Below are positions 24,090-36,039 of a stretch of 64,000 bases of DNA, piece by piece. The stretch lies in NCBI GenBank assembly GCA_037013685.1, contig CM072887.1, forward strand, positions 91,160,347 to 91,224,346, given 5' to 3'. The notes under the pieces are model-generated. The model did no database searches, had not been told where the DNA came from, and saw only the letters and a program-made list of their open reading frames with translations. Source of the stretch: Acridotheres tristis. Taxonomy: Eukaryota > Chordata > Aves > Passeriformes > Sturnidae. The position numbers and the translations under genes were made by a program. Each line of letters opens with the position of its first letter. Position 1 is the stretch's first letter.

Positions 24090-25100
24090 AAGGATTTTTC
24101 TTTCCTTGATATATCCCCTCTCAATGTATTTATAAGAAGTCATTATATCCCCTCTTAACCTTCCCCAGCTAGGCTAGGCAAACAGAGCTCTTAATCTTTT
24201 CTAAGTAAGGTAAATATTCCATTACTTTATTCATATCTCTTCTCTAAATCTGATCCAATTTAAATTAATCACTCCTGAGAGAAATTATTAGAGATGTACA
24301 CAATTTTCCAGATGAGGCCTTGCTGATACCTTGTGTAGTGTTATTTACCTTCCACTTTCACTTAGAAGAATGTGTCATTCAATGCATTCTCCAACAGCAG
24401 TAGCCTTGTTTCAAGGCTACATCATTCTGGCAGTTTATATTCAACCCCAACAAATACCATCAGATATTTTACCCATTTCCTGATATCAGATTGACAATCT
24501 CCCCTTTGTAGCAAATTTTTATTATTAATTCTTGAAAATATGTATTTGAACTTTGTGGTGTTAAATTGCATTACATTTGTGTGATTCCTTTCCTTAGAAT
24601 GAGCAGAACTTCTTGATACTGACTCAGAACCTTGCAGTTTGTTTCTCAAGTGTAAAACTCATTTTCATTTCAATGTTATAAGCAAATATAGTATATCCTT
24701 TCAGTTCCAACTCTGATTGCTTGAGAGACGTCTGTGCTAATTTTCCTTCAGCCTCTCTTGCTATTTGAGTACAGCTGGGGATAATGTCTGTTCTACAAAC
24801 TTCTTTCACACCCTGTGTTAATCACTACAATCACAATGTTTAATGCTAATTTTCCTTCAAGAAATCTTATCAAACATTTATCTTAAGTCTGAGTAAAGTA
24901 TCTTTACTTTATTAGCCTCTCTAAGAAGTCAGTTATCTAAAAAGATATTAAGTTAGTCTGACACAATCTGTATAAGATAAAATCATGTTGTACTGTAAGT
25001 TCAGTTTACCTCTATGACCTGAATTAGTTCTTGTTCAGAATCTGCTCTAATGCTTTGCATAGCATTATAATCAAATTATCTCCTTGGATCATGAGCTTTC
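24090..25100 (-). mobile_element. Ancient CR1/L3-like LINE relic
   Basis: Read on the minus strand this follows the 3' half of an old CR1/L3-type LINE. Plus-strand landmarks, in order, are ATATCCCCTCTTAACCTTCC with GCTAGGCTAGGCAAACAGAGC (24144-24190), CCAGATGAGGCCTTGCTGAT (24309), ATTGCATTACATTTGTGTGA (24567), and a reverse-transcriptase-coding stretch with TTAAGTCTGAGTAAAGTATC and TTAAGTTAGTCTGACACAAT (24880-24970). It is far more diverged than the other CR1 copies here, has no open frame and no recognisable 3' octamer. It is best read as a copy fixed long before modern bird orders. Boundaries are approximate. Confidence 0.6.
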
Positions 25101-25977
25101 CCTACAGCTTTTTATCTTTATACTACATTTGTTCTCCAAAGTTACTACCACCAGATTTACAGTTTACTCTTAAATGGCTTCTACTAGATTTGCCAAATCA
25201 TATCCTAATTCATTCAGTTGACTTGAACACATCATCAAAACCTAAACCTTTCACATTCAGAAATAACAATTCTGCTTCAAACTTCCATATCATAATTTGT
25301 GTCATGGTTTTCACATTTGAAGCAGATAATGTATCTTGTCATAACAATGTTGCTCAAAAAAAAAATTAGAAAAACCCCACCAAAACAAACCCAACAACAA
25401 CAACAAAAAAACCCAAACCACACACCAAAAACACCCCAAAACTAAAACCAAAACCAAAACCAAAACCAACAAACTAACAACAAAAAGCCAAAGCCCAAAC
25501 AACACAAACCCAAAACAAAATCCATTAATGATAAGATTAATTAAAAATTGCATTCATTTCTAGATCTTTTTTGCTGTTTTCTAATTCCAAGTGTAGAGAA
25601 GCCTCCTCTAGTTTATCCTCTTTACCCATGAAAAGGATAATGTGCAAAGATTAGTATGTAAAAAAATCAGTTTATGTTTTAGTTTCTGATACCAGAAAAG
25701 CCTTTAAAGTATTTACTCTTAGTGTCTTCAAACTCTGAAATATTGTCATTCTCCTAATGAATCCCTTTTCCCTATTCTTTTTGCCTCTGTTCTTCTTAAT
25801 GAATCCCTTTTACACTTCTTTTTAATCTCCTATAAATCTTTTTAATCTTCTTATTAAATTCCTCTTCACATGATTATTCGTATTGAAAAGCCCTTTTATA
25901 CAAGTATTTAGTTTTCCTCTTTGAATTTTACTGACACATTTTATTTAAAAGTAGAGTTCTTCGAGGTCCAGTGGAAT
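25101..25977. other. Gap with long A/C-only tract (25355-25522)
   Basis: The main feature is a 168-bp A/C-dominated tract with about five AAAACC units at 25441-25475. Around it is AT-rich unique DNA, including a loose duplication of AATGAATCCCTTTT near 25757 and 25799. A 112-codon frame at 25031-25369 overlaps the old CR1 relic and the tract and is not a gene. Confidence 0.7.
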
Positions 25978-26167
25978 TCTTCATTCTGAGGTCAGGGAGA
26001 CACTGGAAAAGAATTCCCAGTGAAGTTGTGGATGTCCATTCCCTGGCAGTGCTCAAGGCCAGGTTGGATGGGGCGCTGCACAACCTGGTCTAGTGAAAGG
26101 TGTTCATCCCCTCAGCAGGGGAACTAGATGATCTCTAAGGTCCCTTCTAACCCAAACCATTCTCTGA
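25978..26167 (+). mobile_element. CR1 3' fragment
   Basis: The last 190 bp of a CR1 element in sense orientation: GTTGTGGATGTCCATTCCCT, CTCAAGGCCAGGTTGGATGG, CAACCTGGTCTAGTG, then TCCCTTCTAACCCAAACCAT. It ends at a single degenerate TTCTCTGA instead of an array of TTCTATGA octamers. The 5' truncation is typical of CR1. No coding capacity. Confidence 0.88.
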
Positions 26168-26176
26168 ATCCAAATC

Positions 26177-26445
26177 TTTAATTTTCCCAAACTAAGCAGC
26201 CTAATTAATTTATTTCCTCATCATGCAAAAGCTTGACTTTTTAAAATCCTAAGGATTATTTATAGATGTATTTTTGTCTATCTTGCAGATTGGCTTCAAC
26301 GGAGCTCCCTCCACTTCTCACAGGAGAGTCACCACTATCTTAGTGGCATTCTGTGAACTCTCGTTTATTCAAGCCCTCATCCTTCCACTAATGGAAGTCC
26401 AAAACTGGATGCAATAGTCCAAATGTGGTCTAACAAAGGAAACCT
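26177..26445 (-). mobile_element. Old CR1 fragment
   Basis: On the minus strand this resembles the CR1 3' region. Plus-strand landmarks are GCATTCTGTGAACTCTCG, then CCAAAACTGGATGCAATAGT and CCAAATGTGGTCTAACAAAG, which match the usual CR1 words for 'contact to ... optimally diluted' positions in order. Divergence is high, and the first 100 bp are barely alignable. It lies directly beside a younger CR1 in the opposite orientation. Confidence 0.6.
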
Positions 26446-26554
26446 GTCAATGTGATTAATGAATTCAACTTTGCTAAGTGTTGATTCTTCCTGCCTAAAT
26501 AAAACACTCTTTTCCTTCTTGAAGGTGGTGGAGAGACTTCATTCAGTGAGAAAC

Positions 26555-26752
26555 AGAGTTGTTTTTGGGGGGTTTCTTGGTAGTGGATTTTTGTTGGTTT
26601 TTTGTAGTTTTGTTTTTTGTTTTTTTGTTTGTTTGTTTGTTTGTTTGTTTGTTTTGGAGGGGGTTTGGTTTTTTTTGTGTTTTTTATTTTTGTTTGTTTG
26701 GGGGTTTTTGTTTGTTTTTTTTTGTTTGTTTTGGTTTTGTTTTTTTGTTTGA
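26555..26752. repeat. G/T-only tract with (GTTT)n core
   Basis: About 200 bp nearly free of A and C on the plus strand: GGGGGG, then seven GTTT units (about 26625-26653), then further T runs broken by GG and GGGG. It opens three overlapping frames of Phe/Val/Leu/Cys/Gly that are not genes. Several runs of three or more G could support G-quadruplex formation on the plus strand. Confidence 0.92.
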
Positions 26753-29700
26753 TTTTATTTTTTAATAACTATATTTTCATTGTATTCATTTTCATTGAAT
26801 TGTGGTTCTTCCACTTTGAGGGGGAAAAAATCAAATTCTTCAATGAAAAAATCAGGCATGACTAAAAAGCCCCACACCAATAACAGTGAAGACAACAGCA
26901 AATAGGAAAACAATTTTTTTCTGAAACATTACTTATGTGTGTATACTGATGATTCCAAAATTTCAGCATGCATTTGGCAGAAAAATCAGTTTGGTCTATG
27001 TCGTGAATATTTGTTTCAAAAATGAAAATTTTGGTTAGCTTATGCAGAATATTGAAAAACTATTTTTGTCTTTGTAACCTGAGAACGAAAGTTCAAGTGA
27101 ATTTGAATTATTTTGAGGAAGAATGATGCAGTATTTGAAAACCAGATATTATGTACAGGACTTGAATTGATAAAATTCCATATATAAAATTAACTTCTCA
27201 AAAATTCAAGAAAAGAATGGATTAATCCCTTTTCAGTGTACAATTCAGACTTAATTGTTTGGAATCCTAGGCAGCAAATTTTATGTAAATGCAACTGTAC
27301 TTTATTGGGGTGGTATCTCTCTATTGACTTAGCACTTGCCTGCAGATTAGGGCTCTTTATTCTGTTCACATTGATTTGTTTAGAAATAGGTAGGATGTTT
27401 AAAATGAACAATAAACTATAGAGATGGATTTACTATCTAGCCTGGAGGTTATTACTATTTTTTGAATTGTAAAATCTAATCAGTTTGCATATCCACCTAG
27501 GATACATGGAAAAAAAACCCCAAAATATGTGATCCTTCCTCAGTTAAAAAAATAACTTGTTTCTAGGGCAAAATTTGTATCAAATGGAAGGCTAATACTG
27601 CAAAAATTTAGAAAAGCATAAAACTAATGATTCAGCAATATAGTATATATAGATGTAATAGATTAAACATCTACTCTAACATTTTTTATGGCAGTCCATT
27701 GCCTCAATTTCCAGAGACCTCAGTGTTGCCATCCTTAAATAATGTCTTTGAACCTTATTATATCTTTCCTTTCTGTTTATGCTCCAGTTTACATTCCAAA
27801 GTCAAAAAATTCCTAGAATAACAAACAGATGCCCATCTCCTTTTTCCTTTTCACACTACCTAAGCTTCCATTTACTACTGAGATTATTTATGCAATACTA
27901 TTCTCATGTGAAGGAAACATGGTTAATATTGATGCTTTTCCTGGATTAATAAGCCTGTTTTTGATTTTTATGACCATTGCCCTCTCAGGTGTCTCCAGTT
28001 GCATTGTGTTTTGTGTTGCAATGTGTCACATAAAACCTTCATTAAAGTTCATTCACTTTTTGTGATATTCTATATTTTTAGTGGAAAACTCCCACAAGTT
28101 CCATCAAACAATTCAGATCTGAAATTTTACTTTGATTGTTTCATGCCAAACACATGACAAGCACATATGATTTCTGAAATATAAGCATACATTTTTACTC
28201 AGAATTGTTTGCATATAATCTGGCTACATTAGCAGAGAATTTTCTGAACAGGCCACATAGGGGACATTAATTACATTTTTAGTTGTTCATAATTGCACAA
28301 TTATTTTATAATCTCAAATTCTGCATAAACTTTTGAAAGAATTACTGAAAAAGACTCCAAAGCCCTACATTGTGCAATTGCCTGTGATACTAGTAGCTGC
28401 TCATTTTGTTCTTTCTACCAGTTTGCTAGGCTGGAATAGGAGATTTTCTTACTTTAGCCCCCAAACCATGTTTGCAAGTCCCTTCAAGGCCATTATAAAA
28501 GAGAAAGGAATTTTGAGTGGTTTTATGTTTCAGGTAATAGACATTCAATCACACACACAAATACATATATATATACGCATTTTCTTAGAGATGTAATTTT
28601 CTTAGAGATGTAGAATATTAATTCCTTAAAGTATTTTAAACACTCAGTATTCAAGAAAGGGTTTTGTTTTGCATGATCACTTTTCTCATTTTACCTTAGC
28701 TGCTAAGAATTTTTTGAAAGAAAGCTTCTTGTTTGAAACTCTTTCCAATGGTAATAAAGATTTTTTTGGTGAAAAATTTAAAATGTTATAGTAAAAAAGG
28801 TCTGGAAAGGTCATCTGGTTCCTGCCCTGAGGCAGAATCAGTTTTACCCAATGGTTAACTGAGAAGGTCAAAAGTAGATTTTACTGCTATCCTTGTTAAA
28901 GTCAGATCTTCCCTTCACTCAAGATTGAACTAGCCAAATTACACAAAAGGCTGGGGAAGAAAACAGCATGCACAACAGTCTCAGCTGCTCCTTTAAGACC
29001 CTGCAAACTTGCAGAGGACCGGGTGATTTAAGAGATTGCTTTTAGCTGTTCTTTCCCAGTGGCTCACAGCAGTGCTGGGATAAAGATAGTCTCCGTTGAC
29101 TAAACTGACTTTTTTATCAAAAGACAAAAGCAAAAAGACAGAGATAGCGAAGAAGAAAACTAAAGTAGAAAAAGAAAGCGAGTACAAATGTTTGTAACAT
29201 TATGGAATAAATTTTTATACTATAGATTATGTCCAAGATCTTGCCAAAGACAGTGAAGACTGAAATATAGTATGAATAGTGTACCTTTGATTTCATTCAG
29301 CATGCTTGATGCTAAAGATCAAACAACTGAGATGGCTGAGCAAGTGGAGATTAAAAGGACAGGTTTGTTGCCAGATTTACCCATGAAGACACTTTTAATA
29401 CTTCATAAAAGAGGAGAATTATACAAACTAAAATATGAACTAATAATATAAAATTGTTCATCCCTAAAAGAATATAGAAAGTCTGTTGAGGTACCTCCGA
29501 GTAGTTTCCTGCTGCATGAGTTATTTTCCAAGATAATAGCAGAGTTGCAGATGGTCATAAGCAATCCAATATAAGCATCCTTGCCATATGATGTTACACA
29601 TGAAGGAACAACAGTCCAGCTGGAAGGCATTAGAGCACATGCAAAAGAAGGGTCAAGTCACAATATCACTTTAGACTAGTTGTATCTAAATTATTATCAT

Positions 29701-32700
29701 GCTAATAAAATTGGACATGTATGCAGCAAAATGGAAAGAATAAAGTATTACCATATTATCATAGATAAAACTGCATTGTACAGCATTATTTTGAATGATA
29801 AAACACAAAATTACCATTTGATATTTCATAATTTATTATGTAATGCTGACCAACAGAAAATGTATTCAGATAATGGATTAATGAAAAAAATAGCATCTTA
29901 TACTTAGTATGCTATCAGATTATTATTAAATGAATAAAATAAATCTTATTCTTGAAGCCATATCTATTGATAGCATAAAAATATCTTATTTGTTACACGT
30001 TTTTGGAAATAACAATGTTGTGACAACAGAAGAAAGAGAATATTCGTCTATGTTAATTACAGTAAAAAGATAAAGTAAAAACCATAGGACAACAGGGGTC
30101 AGCCATTCTGTAACATCATGCAGAGTTTATCAAATAACCTCTACTATGTTGGTATATTTGTCCTTTACATGAGATCAAACAGCATCATCTTTTTAAACTA
30201 TTATCTTTATCCCAGATTTTTAGGTGAGCAAGGGCTCTCTCTGTGAAATGCTAGTTGCCTTGATATGTAAATAGTCTATGGCCTAGAGTCTTAGGAGTTT
30301 AAAATGATGAGGCTTAGGTACTTTTCTGTAGTGTTGGATTCAGGTGCTCAGCTCTACCAGATAGGCAAAATGCTTTGTCATGTTCTCTACATGCAGAGCA
30401 GACACAAAGGAAACACCTCCAAGAACTGTGCTATGTAATGTCCTTTAAGCCTTTTTTCAGACAGCAGTTCCTACTTCTTCAGTGTTGGCTTGTCACATAC
30501 CAGCTGGATCACAAAGTGTCTGGTGTGCCAGAGGAGGGGATATAGAACTTTTTCCTTTACTAACTTGATTACTCATATAGTAAGGAATATGTGGAGCATT
30601 AGTATGTCAGTAGCCAAAAGTTCAGTCACAATACTTGAGCAGACTCAACATATATATTCCCATTAGCTGAGAGTGGAATCTGCACTTGTTATGGAATAGA
30701 GACATGATTAAAAATCACTAAGTATTCATTCAGACCAGGTCAGAAACTCCACCTTTATCACTAGGAATAGTTCAGGTATGTGCAGAGTGCTTCTATCAAT
30801 CTAAGCAGCTGAAAGAGTTGAGGGAGGTATAAGGCCAAGAATGCAACAGCCCAGCCCACAATGTATTTATCCCAGGGTAGGTTCTTAAGCCTGTTGGAGA
30901 CATGCTGAGCTACAACCAGGCTCAAAGCACAACACAGAAAACATGTAGCCCATGAAAAGTGATACATGTTCCTATTGTCACTGTCTCTTATGTCATAGTA
31001 TGCCATGATATAGAACCATCAAGATCTTCCTAGCTGTTATCAAATATGTCTTGCCTCACAAAGGAAAAAAGAGTTGTAAGCTACCACAAAAATCCCACCA
31101 ACTGTTAGTCTTGCCCAAATATGAGCTATTCCTCTCACCCAAGGCATAATTGCTTGAGTTGCAGGAGCGATCTGATTGTGAAGTACACATTGTTTACAGA
31201 AGGCAGAACAAATGAAAAGTGAAGATTAATAATGAATTAATGTAGATGAATAATGAGAAAGAAAAAAGAGAAAAAGGGGGGGAAAGGGAAAGAGGCAATT
31301 AAAATAACCTGGTTTTCCCAAAAAGAAGTTAATTCAAATTTATCATCCAGAATTTTATGGTGACATAAGGTGCCAACTCAGACATTACAATTCTGGAATA
31401 GGAAGAATTAGCATGAAGCTGATGGGGACATTCTTAAGCTGTATTGAAGCACAGAGCAAACAAAAGGCAAATTAACTGCACTTTTTATTAAATCTCATAG
31501 AGGATAGGAGTAAATATCATTTCCATCATCATGTGCATTGAGTAAAGGGAATACAAATTTACAGTGAGATGAACATAGATCTAGTAATTATCTATTTTAT
31601 CCTGGAGATGTTTTTCCAAACTCTCCTATAGGAAGAACTTCTGCTTTAAATTTTGAATTCTACAATGCAAATAAAGCGTTTTAAGATTGTGTAAGTTGCA
31701 CTGATTTGCATTACAATTTGTAGTACAATTTAGGCTTTATCTTAATTAAAGGAGTTAATATAGCCCAACAGTTTCATAGTCCTGACAGAATTAAAAATTA
31801 AAAATATATCGAAAATAGCTTTTGCAAATTATTTACCCTTTTTTGAGGGCTCCTTATTTGCATTTTGACTGTTATGTAATCTATGCCTCTTGGCATAGAA
31901 ATTGAAAGACCTTTTCATGTTTCTTGTTTGGATAAAGCATTTTCCATGCAACAAAGAAAAAAATAAAGTTTGCTCTAATAAAGGGATAGGGGAAGAGAAA
32001 GATACTGAACGTTAAATAATTTGAAAAATAAGCTAAATTAATAAATCAAAAGATAAAAATACTTTTAGATTTCAAAGAAAGAAAAAATCAAAGGCAATGT
32101 AATTTCTCTAATTTCCCAGCAAATCATTTTTTCATACATAAAATAACGTTTGCAGAGAACTGCAGACTTGATGCTAGTCACAGTGGAATAAAATCTGTAG
32201 TTTATGCAGTACAGGGCATACTGCATTTCGTAAGTGTCTCCCTAACCAAAAATCTGTGTGTAGAAAGATAGATTGTAAACTGAACATATTAATCCTTCCA
32301 GAGAGGACAACAAGCATGTGGCCATAGTTATTATGTCAGGCAAAAACAGATCAACTTCATTATTTACTTTGTGAAATGGGATTTTAAGAAAATTCCTGTT
32401 TCAAACATTGTAATGCTGAAATGTGTGCTGTAAAATGCAAGTCCAAAAGTTTCAAAGAGCAAGAACAGATCTAGGTTTGTTGGAGAGGAAAATTTGTCAA
32501 ATTTGCATTATATTAGTTTGATTTTACTTACATAAAACTGCAAGTCTTGTGCATTTACAGTTGAAATACTGAATTAGGTCTTTGTATTAAAAATTATCAA
32601 ACAGCAACAGCTTTTTTTTTTTTAAGGAAGTGCTAATTTATCATGCAAGGCTAAAAAAGCTCTCTAGATACAGCAGTGAGAGATAGATAATCTAATATGG

Positions 32701-33790
32701 CAATGGAAGAATTTCTGTGATCTTTGTAATAGGATATTTCCTAGTTTCCCTGTTGCAAGTTCTGAGACTCTGTACCAGTAGGGAAGAGGGAGAGAAAGAG
32801 TTCCATAAGTTTAAAATAAACATAACAGCTTCTTTTCTTTTTGGAGAGTGATTTACAATCTGTATAAAACCAGCTAACATGACCCTGATTCAGAAAACTA
32901 TTCTCAATACTTTTCTTTATAATCACGAGCTTTGTGGTATCCAAGGCAGAAATATTCACAGCTATCTGACAACTAAAGGTATTTTTGAACTACTGAATTT
33001 ATTTTTTTCTACTGTTTTTGTGGGGAAAAAAGTTATTTGGAGCAGCATATAATTTATTTCTCAAATGACATTTCTAGGAAGTACTAAGCTCACATGAAGA
33101 AAATGGGGGGAAAAGTGAGCAAAAAATTGAATTAGGGGAGAAAAAATAAAGCAAATTGTAAGAAATCTTGTTTATAAGAATTACCCTAGACATTTTGGAA
33201 GGGAGGCAAGAGCCAAAATATATGGTTTATGGTCAAAATACGTAAAACACCCTGCATGTGGTGAAAACAGAGAAAGCATAAAGATGTCTAAAGATCCTAC
33301 TTGAATAGGATTAGGAAGAATCCCTTCCATATTGCTTCTCTCAGCTAAGGATGTTGGGCTGATAAAAATTCTTAACTTAAAAACTAGCAGTTCCATCATC
33401 ACCTTTGCAATATTCCCTATCACCTTCCCTAGACAAGAGAAAGCACCTTTCCTGCTTTTTTGTTTGCCATTCACTGTCTTTTGCTTCTAAAATTTAGCCA
33501 TTACATGTAAATTATTGTCTTTTTCTCTATTATTGAGTTGAACGAATTACAGTTTTAAAGAGCTATATGTGGGATTGGCAAGTAAGTGGTAGGTATGTGT
33601 ATTTATATGTGTTTTTCTACTCTAACCTTCTCAGATGACAGTGATGGATAGTGGGGTGCTGGCACACAATAAAATTGAATGAAACACTGAAGTCTTGCAA
33701 TCTCTAAAGCCAGATTTTATCAGGGTTAAAAAATAATACTTCAGAGCATGATCTACAAATACTGAAAATTGAGATATTTCCCATTAGACT
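26753..33790. other. About 7 kb of unique AT-rich DNA
   Basis: No transposon or convincing exon. Minor structures: a 17-bp perfect tandem duplication at 28579-28612 (unit ATTTTCTTAGAGATGTA), CA/TA dinucleotides at 28552-28576, and a homopurine run at 31255-31297 with seven consecutive G. A minus-strand frame at 30761-31006 starts at an ATG in good Kozak context (ATCATGG) and codes 81 residues with two hydrophobic stretches. It matches nothing I know and may be chance. Confidence 0.55.
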
Positions 33791-33828
33791 TGCAAATAAA
33801 TATTTGCAAATAAATATTTACAAATAAA
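33791..33828. repeat. 14-bp tandem repeat
   Basis: Two perfect copies and one partial copy of TGCAAATAAATATT. Each unit contains GCAAAT, which overlaps an octamer-like (POU factor) motif, but the similarity is weak. Confidence 0.85.
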
Positions 33829-33929
33829 ACTATTCCACTCTGTTGCAGAAAGAGTCTCTAGAATGATTGAACCTTCTCAGGTCAGACTCCCTGAAGCCTA
33901 CTGTTACCCTTCTGCTCCCTTTTCTCCAG

Positions 33930-34043
33930 GCCAATGGGACCCTGACTGAATACATAATCTCAGCAAACAACCATGAGCCTTGCCCCCTCTGGCAGAAGAG
34001 CCCATCTGATTCACAATTCAGCTGCCACAGATATATAAGCAAG
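33930..34043 (+). other. Candidate exon, fibronectin-III-like
   Basis: The best exon candidate in the window. A strong pyrimidine tract (TTCTGCTCCCTTTTCTCCAG, ending at 33929) precedes 114 bp (exactly 38 codons) that end AGCAAG|GTAACA. The frame is open and starts ANGTLTEYIIS. The pattern N-G-x-(I/L)-x-x-Y-x-(I/V) is the signature of the C-C' strands of fibronectin type III domains, and introns often fall just before it. Two Cys follow (CPLW and FSC). G+C content is well above the flanks. If real, it is the second half-exon of an FN3 domain in a cell-surface or matrix protein. No partner exon carrying the preceding W-x-P-P half was found, and chance cannot be excluded. Confidence 0.33.
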
Positions 34044-35390
34044 GTAACAATCTGCCCTGACATCCCACCACATTCTCTTTAAAAATACATGCAATCCATT
34101 GTCTTTTCAATAAGGTGTGAACATGTGAATTCACCAATTTTCACAGTTAACGAAAGTGATTCTTCTCTATTTTCCTTATAGAACTTGACATATTCATAAT
34201 TAACTAGGGAAAGCTCATAACCATGTGGAAGGCCCTTTGATTGTCTAGAAAGACGATTATGCCACAAACTGTAAGGTATCTGATCTTAGGCTAATCCTCA
34301 AAATGCTTAGAGTAAGCATTATTGCTAATAGTGAGGAACAGGCTATGTTCATTTATGATGCACTTTCTGCAGTTCTTGAATTCCTAGGCTGGTTAATTCT
34401 CATTAGAGAGCTTTTTGCATGGTACTTTTGGTCATAATAATCAGGCCCTTATAATCAGCAGTTTTAAAATGCATACTTTTTTTTTTCTTTTTAGGTCTTT
34501 TCTTATATATTTCCAAAAGACAAATATATGTCTCATATGTGAGCTGGTTTTAAGTTAAACCTATTTTCAACACTTCACGAAGCAGTATAAGAAGATTAAA
34601 ATCGACAGAATTTAACTCAAGGATCATGCTAAACCTGCAGTTAAAACACTAACTTCTATTTCCCAGGGCATTTGGAAGTGTCACAGGTATACTAAATTCT
34701 GTAATTTGCAGAGTTGTAGGCCATTACTTCCACTTAAAGTAGAAATTACCATAAACAATATATTAAAAGAGCATTTATAATAATATTAAACTTTTCAGGG
34801 GTCTTAAATATAACTACATATATATATATGAATATTTTTTCCAGAATACTATTTTTGATGATACTATAGCTATATAGGTGTCATTTATATTTAAAAATAC
34901 AGTATAATACAAAATCTGAGACATTATGGCATTATCTTCTGCTGTATAGTCTCTGCAAGACTATTAGAGTTTAGAAGACTCGTGATTTGTGAAAGAATAT
35001 TTAGCATAAATAGGACTGAGCATGTACATAACTGAGTTGGGAACTGCTATAAAAAACTGATGCTTGTAAATGTCCTTAGACCTTAAAACTTTAATGGCTT
35101 TGCCCTCAACAAAGTCCCTTTGTCATCTTAGTTCTTTTCTCCAGAAGAGATACATTGGACTAGTGCTTTCAAATTTCAGCATCAGCCAAGTTCTCCTTTA
35201 CCTGCCATAGCTGCCACCTTTGCCAGTCCAAAATCTATTCTAAGATAAAGAAAGCTTGTTTCTTTAAACAAAATTACTTTGGAAACTTTAAACTTTGGTA
35301 AGTGCTACAAATAGTTATATAGACAGACAGAACCCTAGACAGAGAGAAAAAAACTTGTGCTCTTCTCTTTCAGCATTTATCAGACTGTTA
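34044..35390. other. AT-rich unique DNA, no gene seen
   Basis: No exon or transposon recognised. A short TA run lies at 34808-34830. An acceptor-like T-rich tract ending TTTTTAG at 34494 opens a frame that stops after 15 codons and has no donor. Confidence 0.55.
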
Positions 35391-36039
35391 AATCGCAAAA
35401 TCATAGAACTGTATAATGGTTTGGGATGAAGGGGACCTTGAAGACCATCTAGCTCCGATCTCCCTGCTGTGGACAGGGACACTTTTCACTAGACCAGGTT
35501 GCTGAAAGCCCCATCCATTCTGGTGTTGAACACCTCCAGGGAGAGAATACCCACAACTTCCCTGGCCACCCCCGCAGTAACGTCTCATCTACACCTCTTC
35601 TCTCTCACTTTCAAGCCGTTCCCATTGTCCTATATGCCCTTGTAAAAAGTTTCTCTCCATCTTTCTCATAAGCCCCCTTCAGGTACTGGAAGGCTGCAAT
35701 TAGGTCGCCCCAAATCCTTCTCTTTTCCAGGCTGAATAATCACATTTCTGTCAGCCTTTCCTCATAGGAGAGGTGCTTCATCTCTCAGATCAACTTGGTG
35801 GGCTCCTCTGGGCTCACTCCAACAGCTCCATGTCTTTCCTGTCCTGGGGATCCCAGAGCTGGGTGCAGCACTGCAGGTGGGATCTCAGCAGAGTGGAGAA
35901 TCCCCTGCCTTGCCTTGCTGCCCACACTGCTTTGAATGCAGTCCAGGATACAGTTGACTTTCTGGGCTGCAAGAACACATTCCTGAGGAAAGTTCAGCCT
36001 CTCATCCACCAGCACACCCAAGTCCTTCTTGTCAGGGCT
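35391..36039 (-). mobile_element. CR1 LINE, 3' part (split copy, first segment)
   Basis: In sense orientation on the minus strand this runs from the C-terminal coding end of ORF2 through the 3' UTR, with the 3' end at 35391. The plus strand shows AAAATCATAGAACTGTATAA, the GGACACTTTTCACTAGACCA block, TTCAGGTACTGGAAGGCTGC, TCATAGGAGAGGTGCTTCAT and AGCACACCCAAGTCCTTCTT in the usual CR1 order. It stops abruptly at GGGCT (36035-36039), where an LTR-type element begins. The same copy resumes at 37371, so it is one CR1 interrupted by a later insertion. Confidence 0.93.
35785..36021 (-). pseudogene. CR1 ORF2 C-terminal remnant
   Basis: The minus-strand frame contains GVLVDERLNFPQECVLAAQK, which matches the conserved block C-terminal to the reverse transcriptase of CR1 ORF2. 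The frame stays open for 78 codons but loses similarity after about 40 because the frame shifts. It is a dead LINE coding fragment, not a host gene. Confidence 0.85.

Noticed and set aside
26459..26865. Open frames rich in Phe, Val, Cys and Gly
   Set aside because: Produced by the G/T-only tract, which has no stop-forming A on this strand; no start context or domain.
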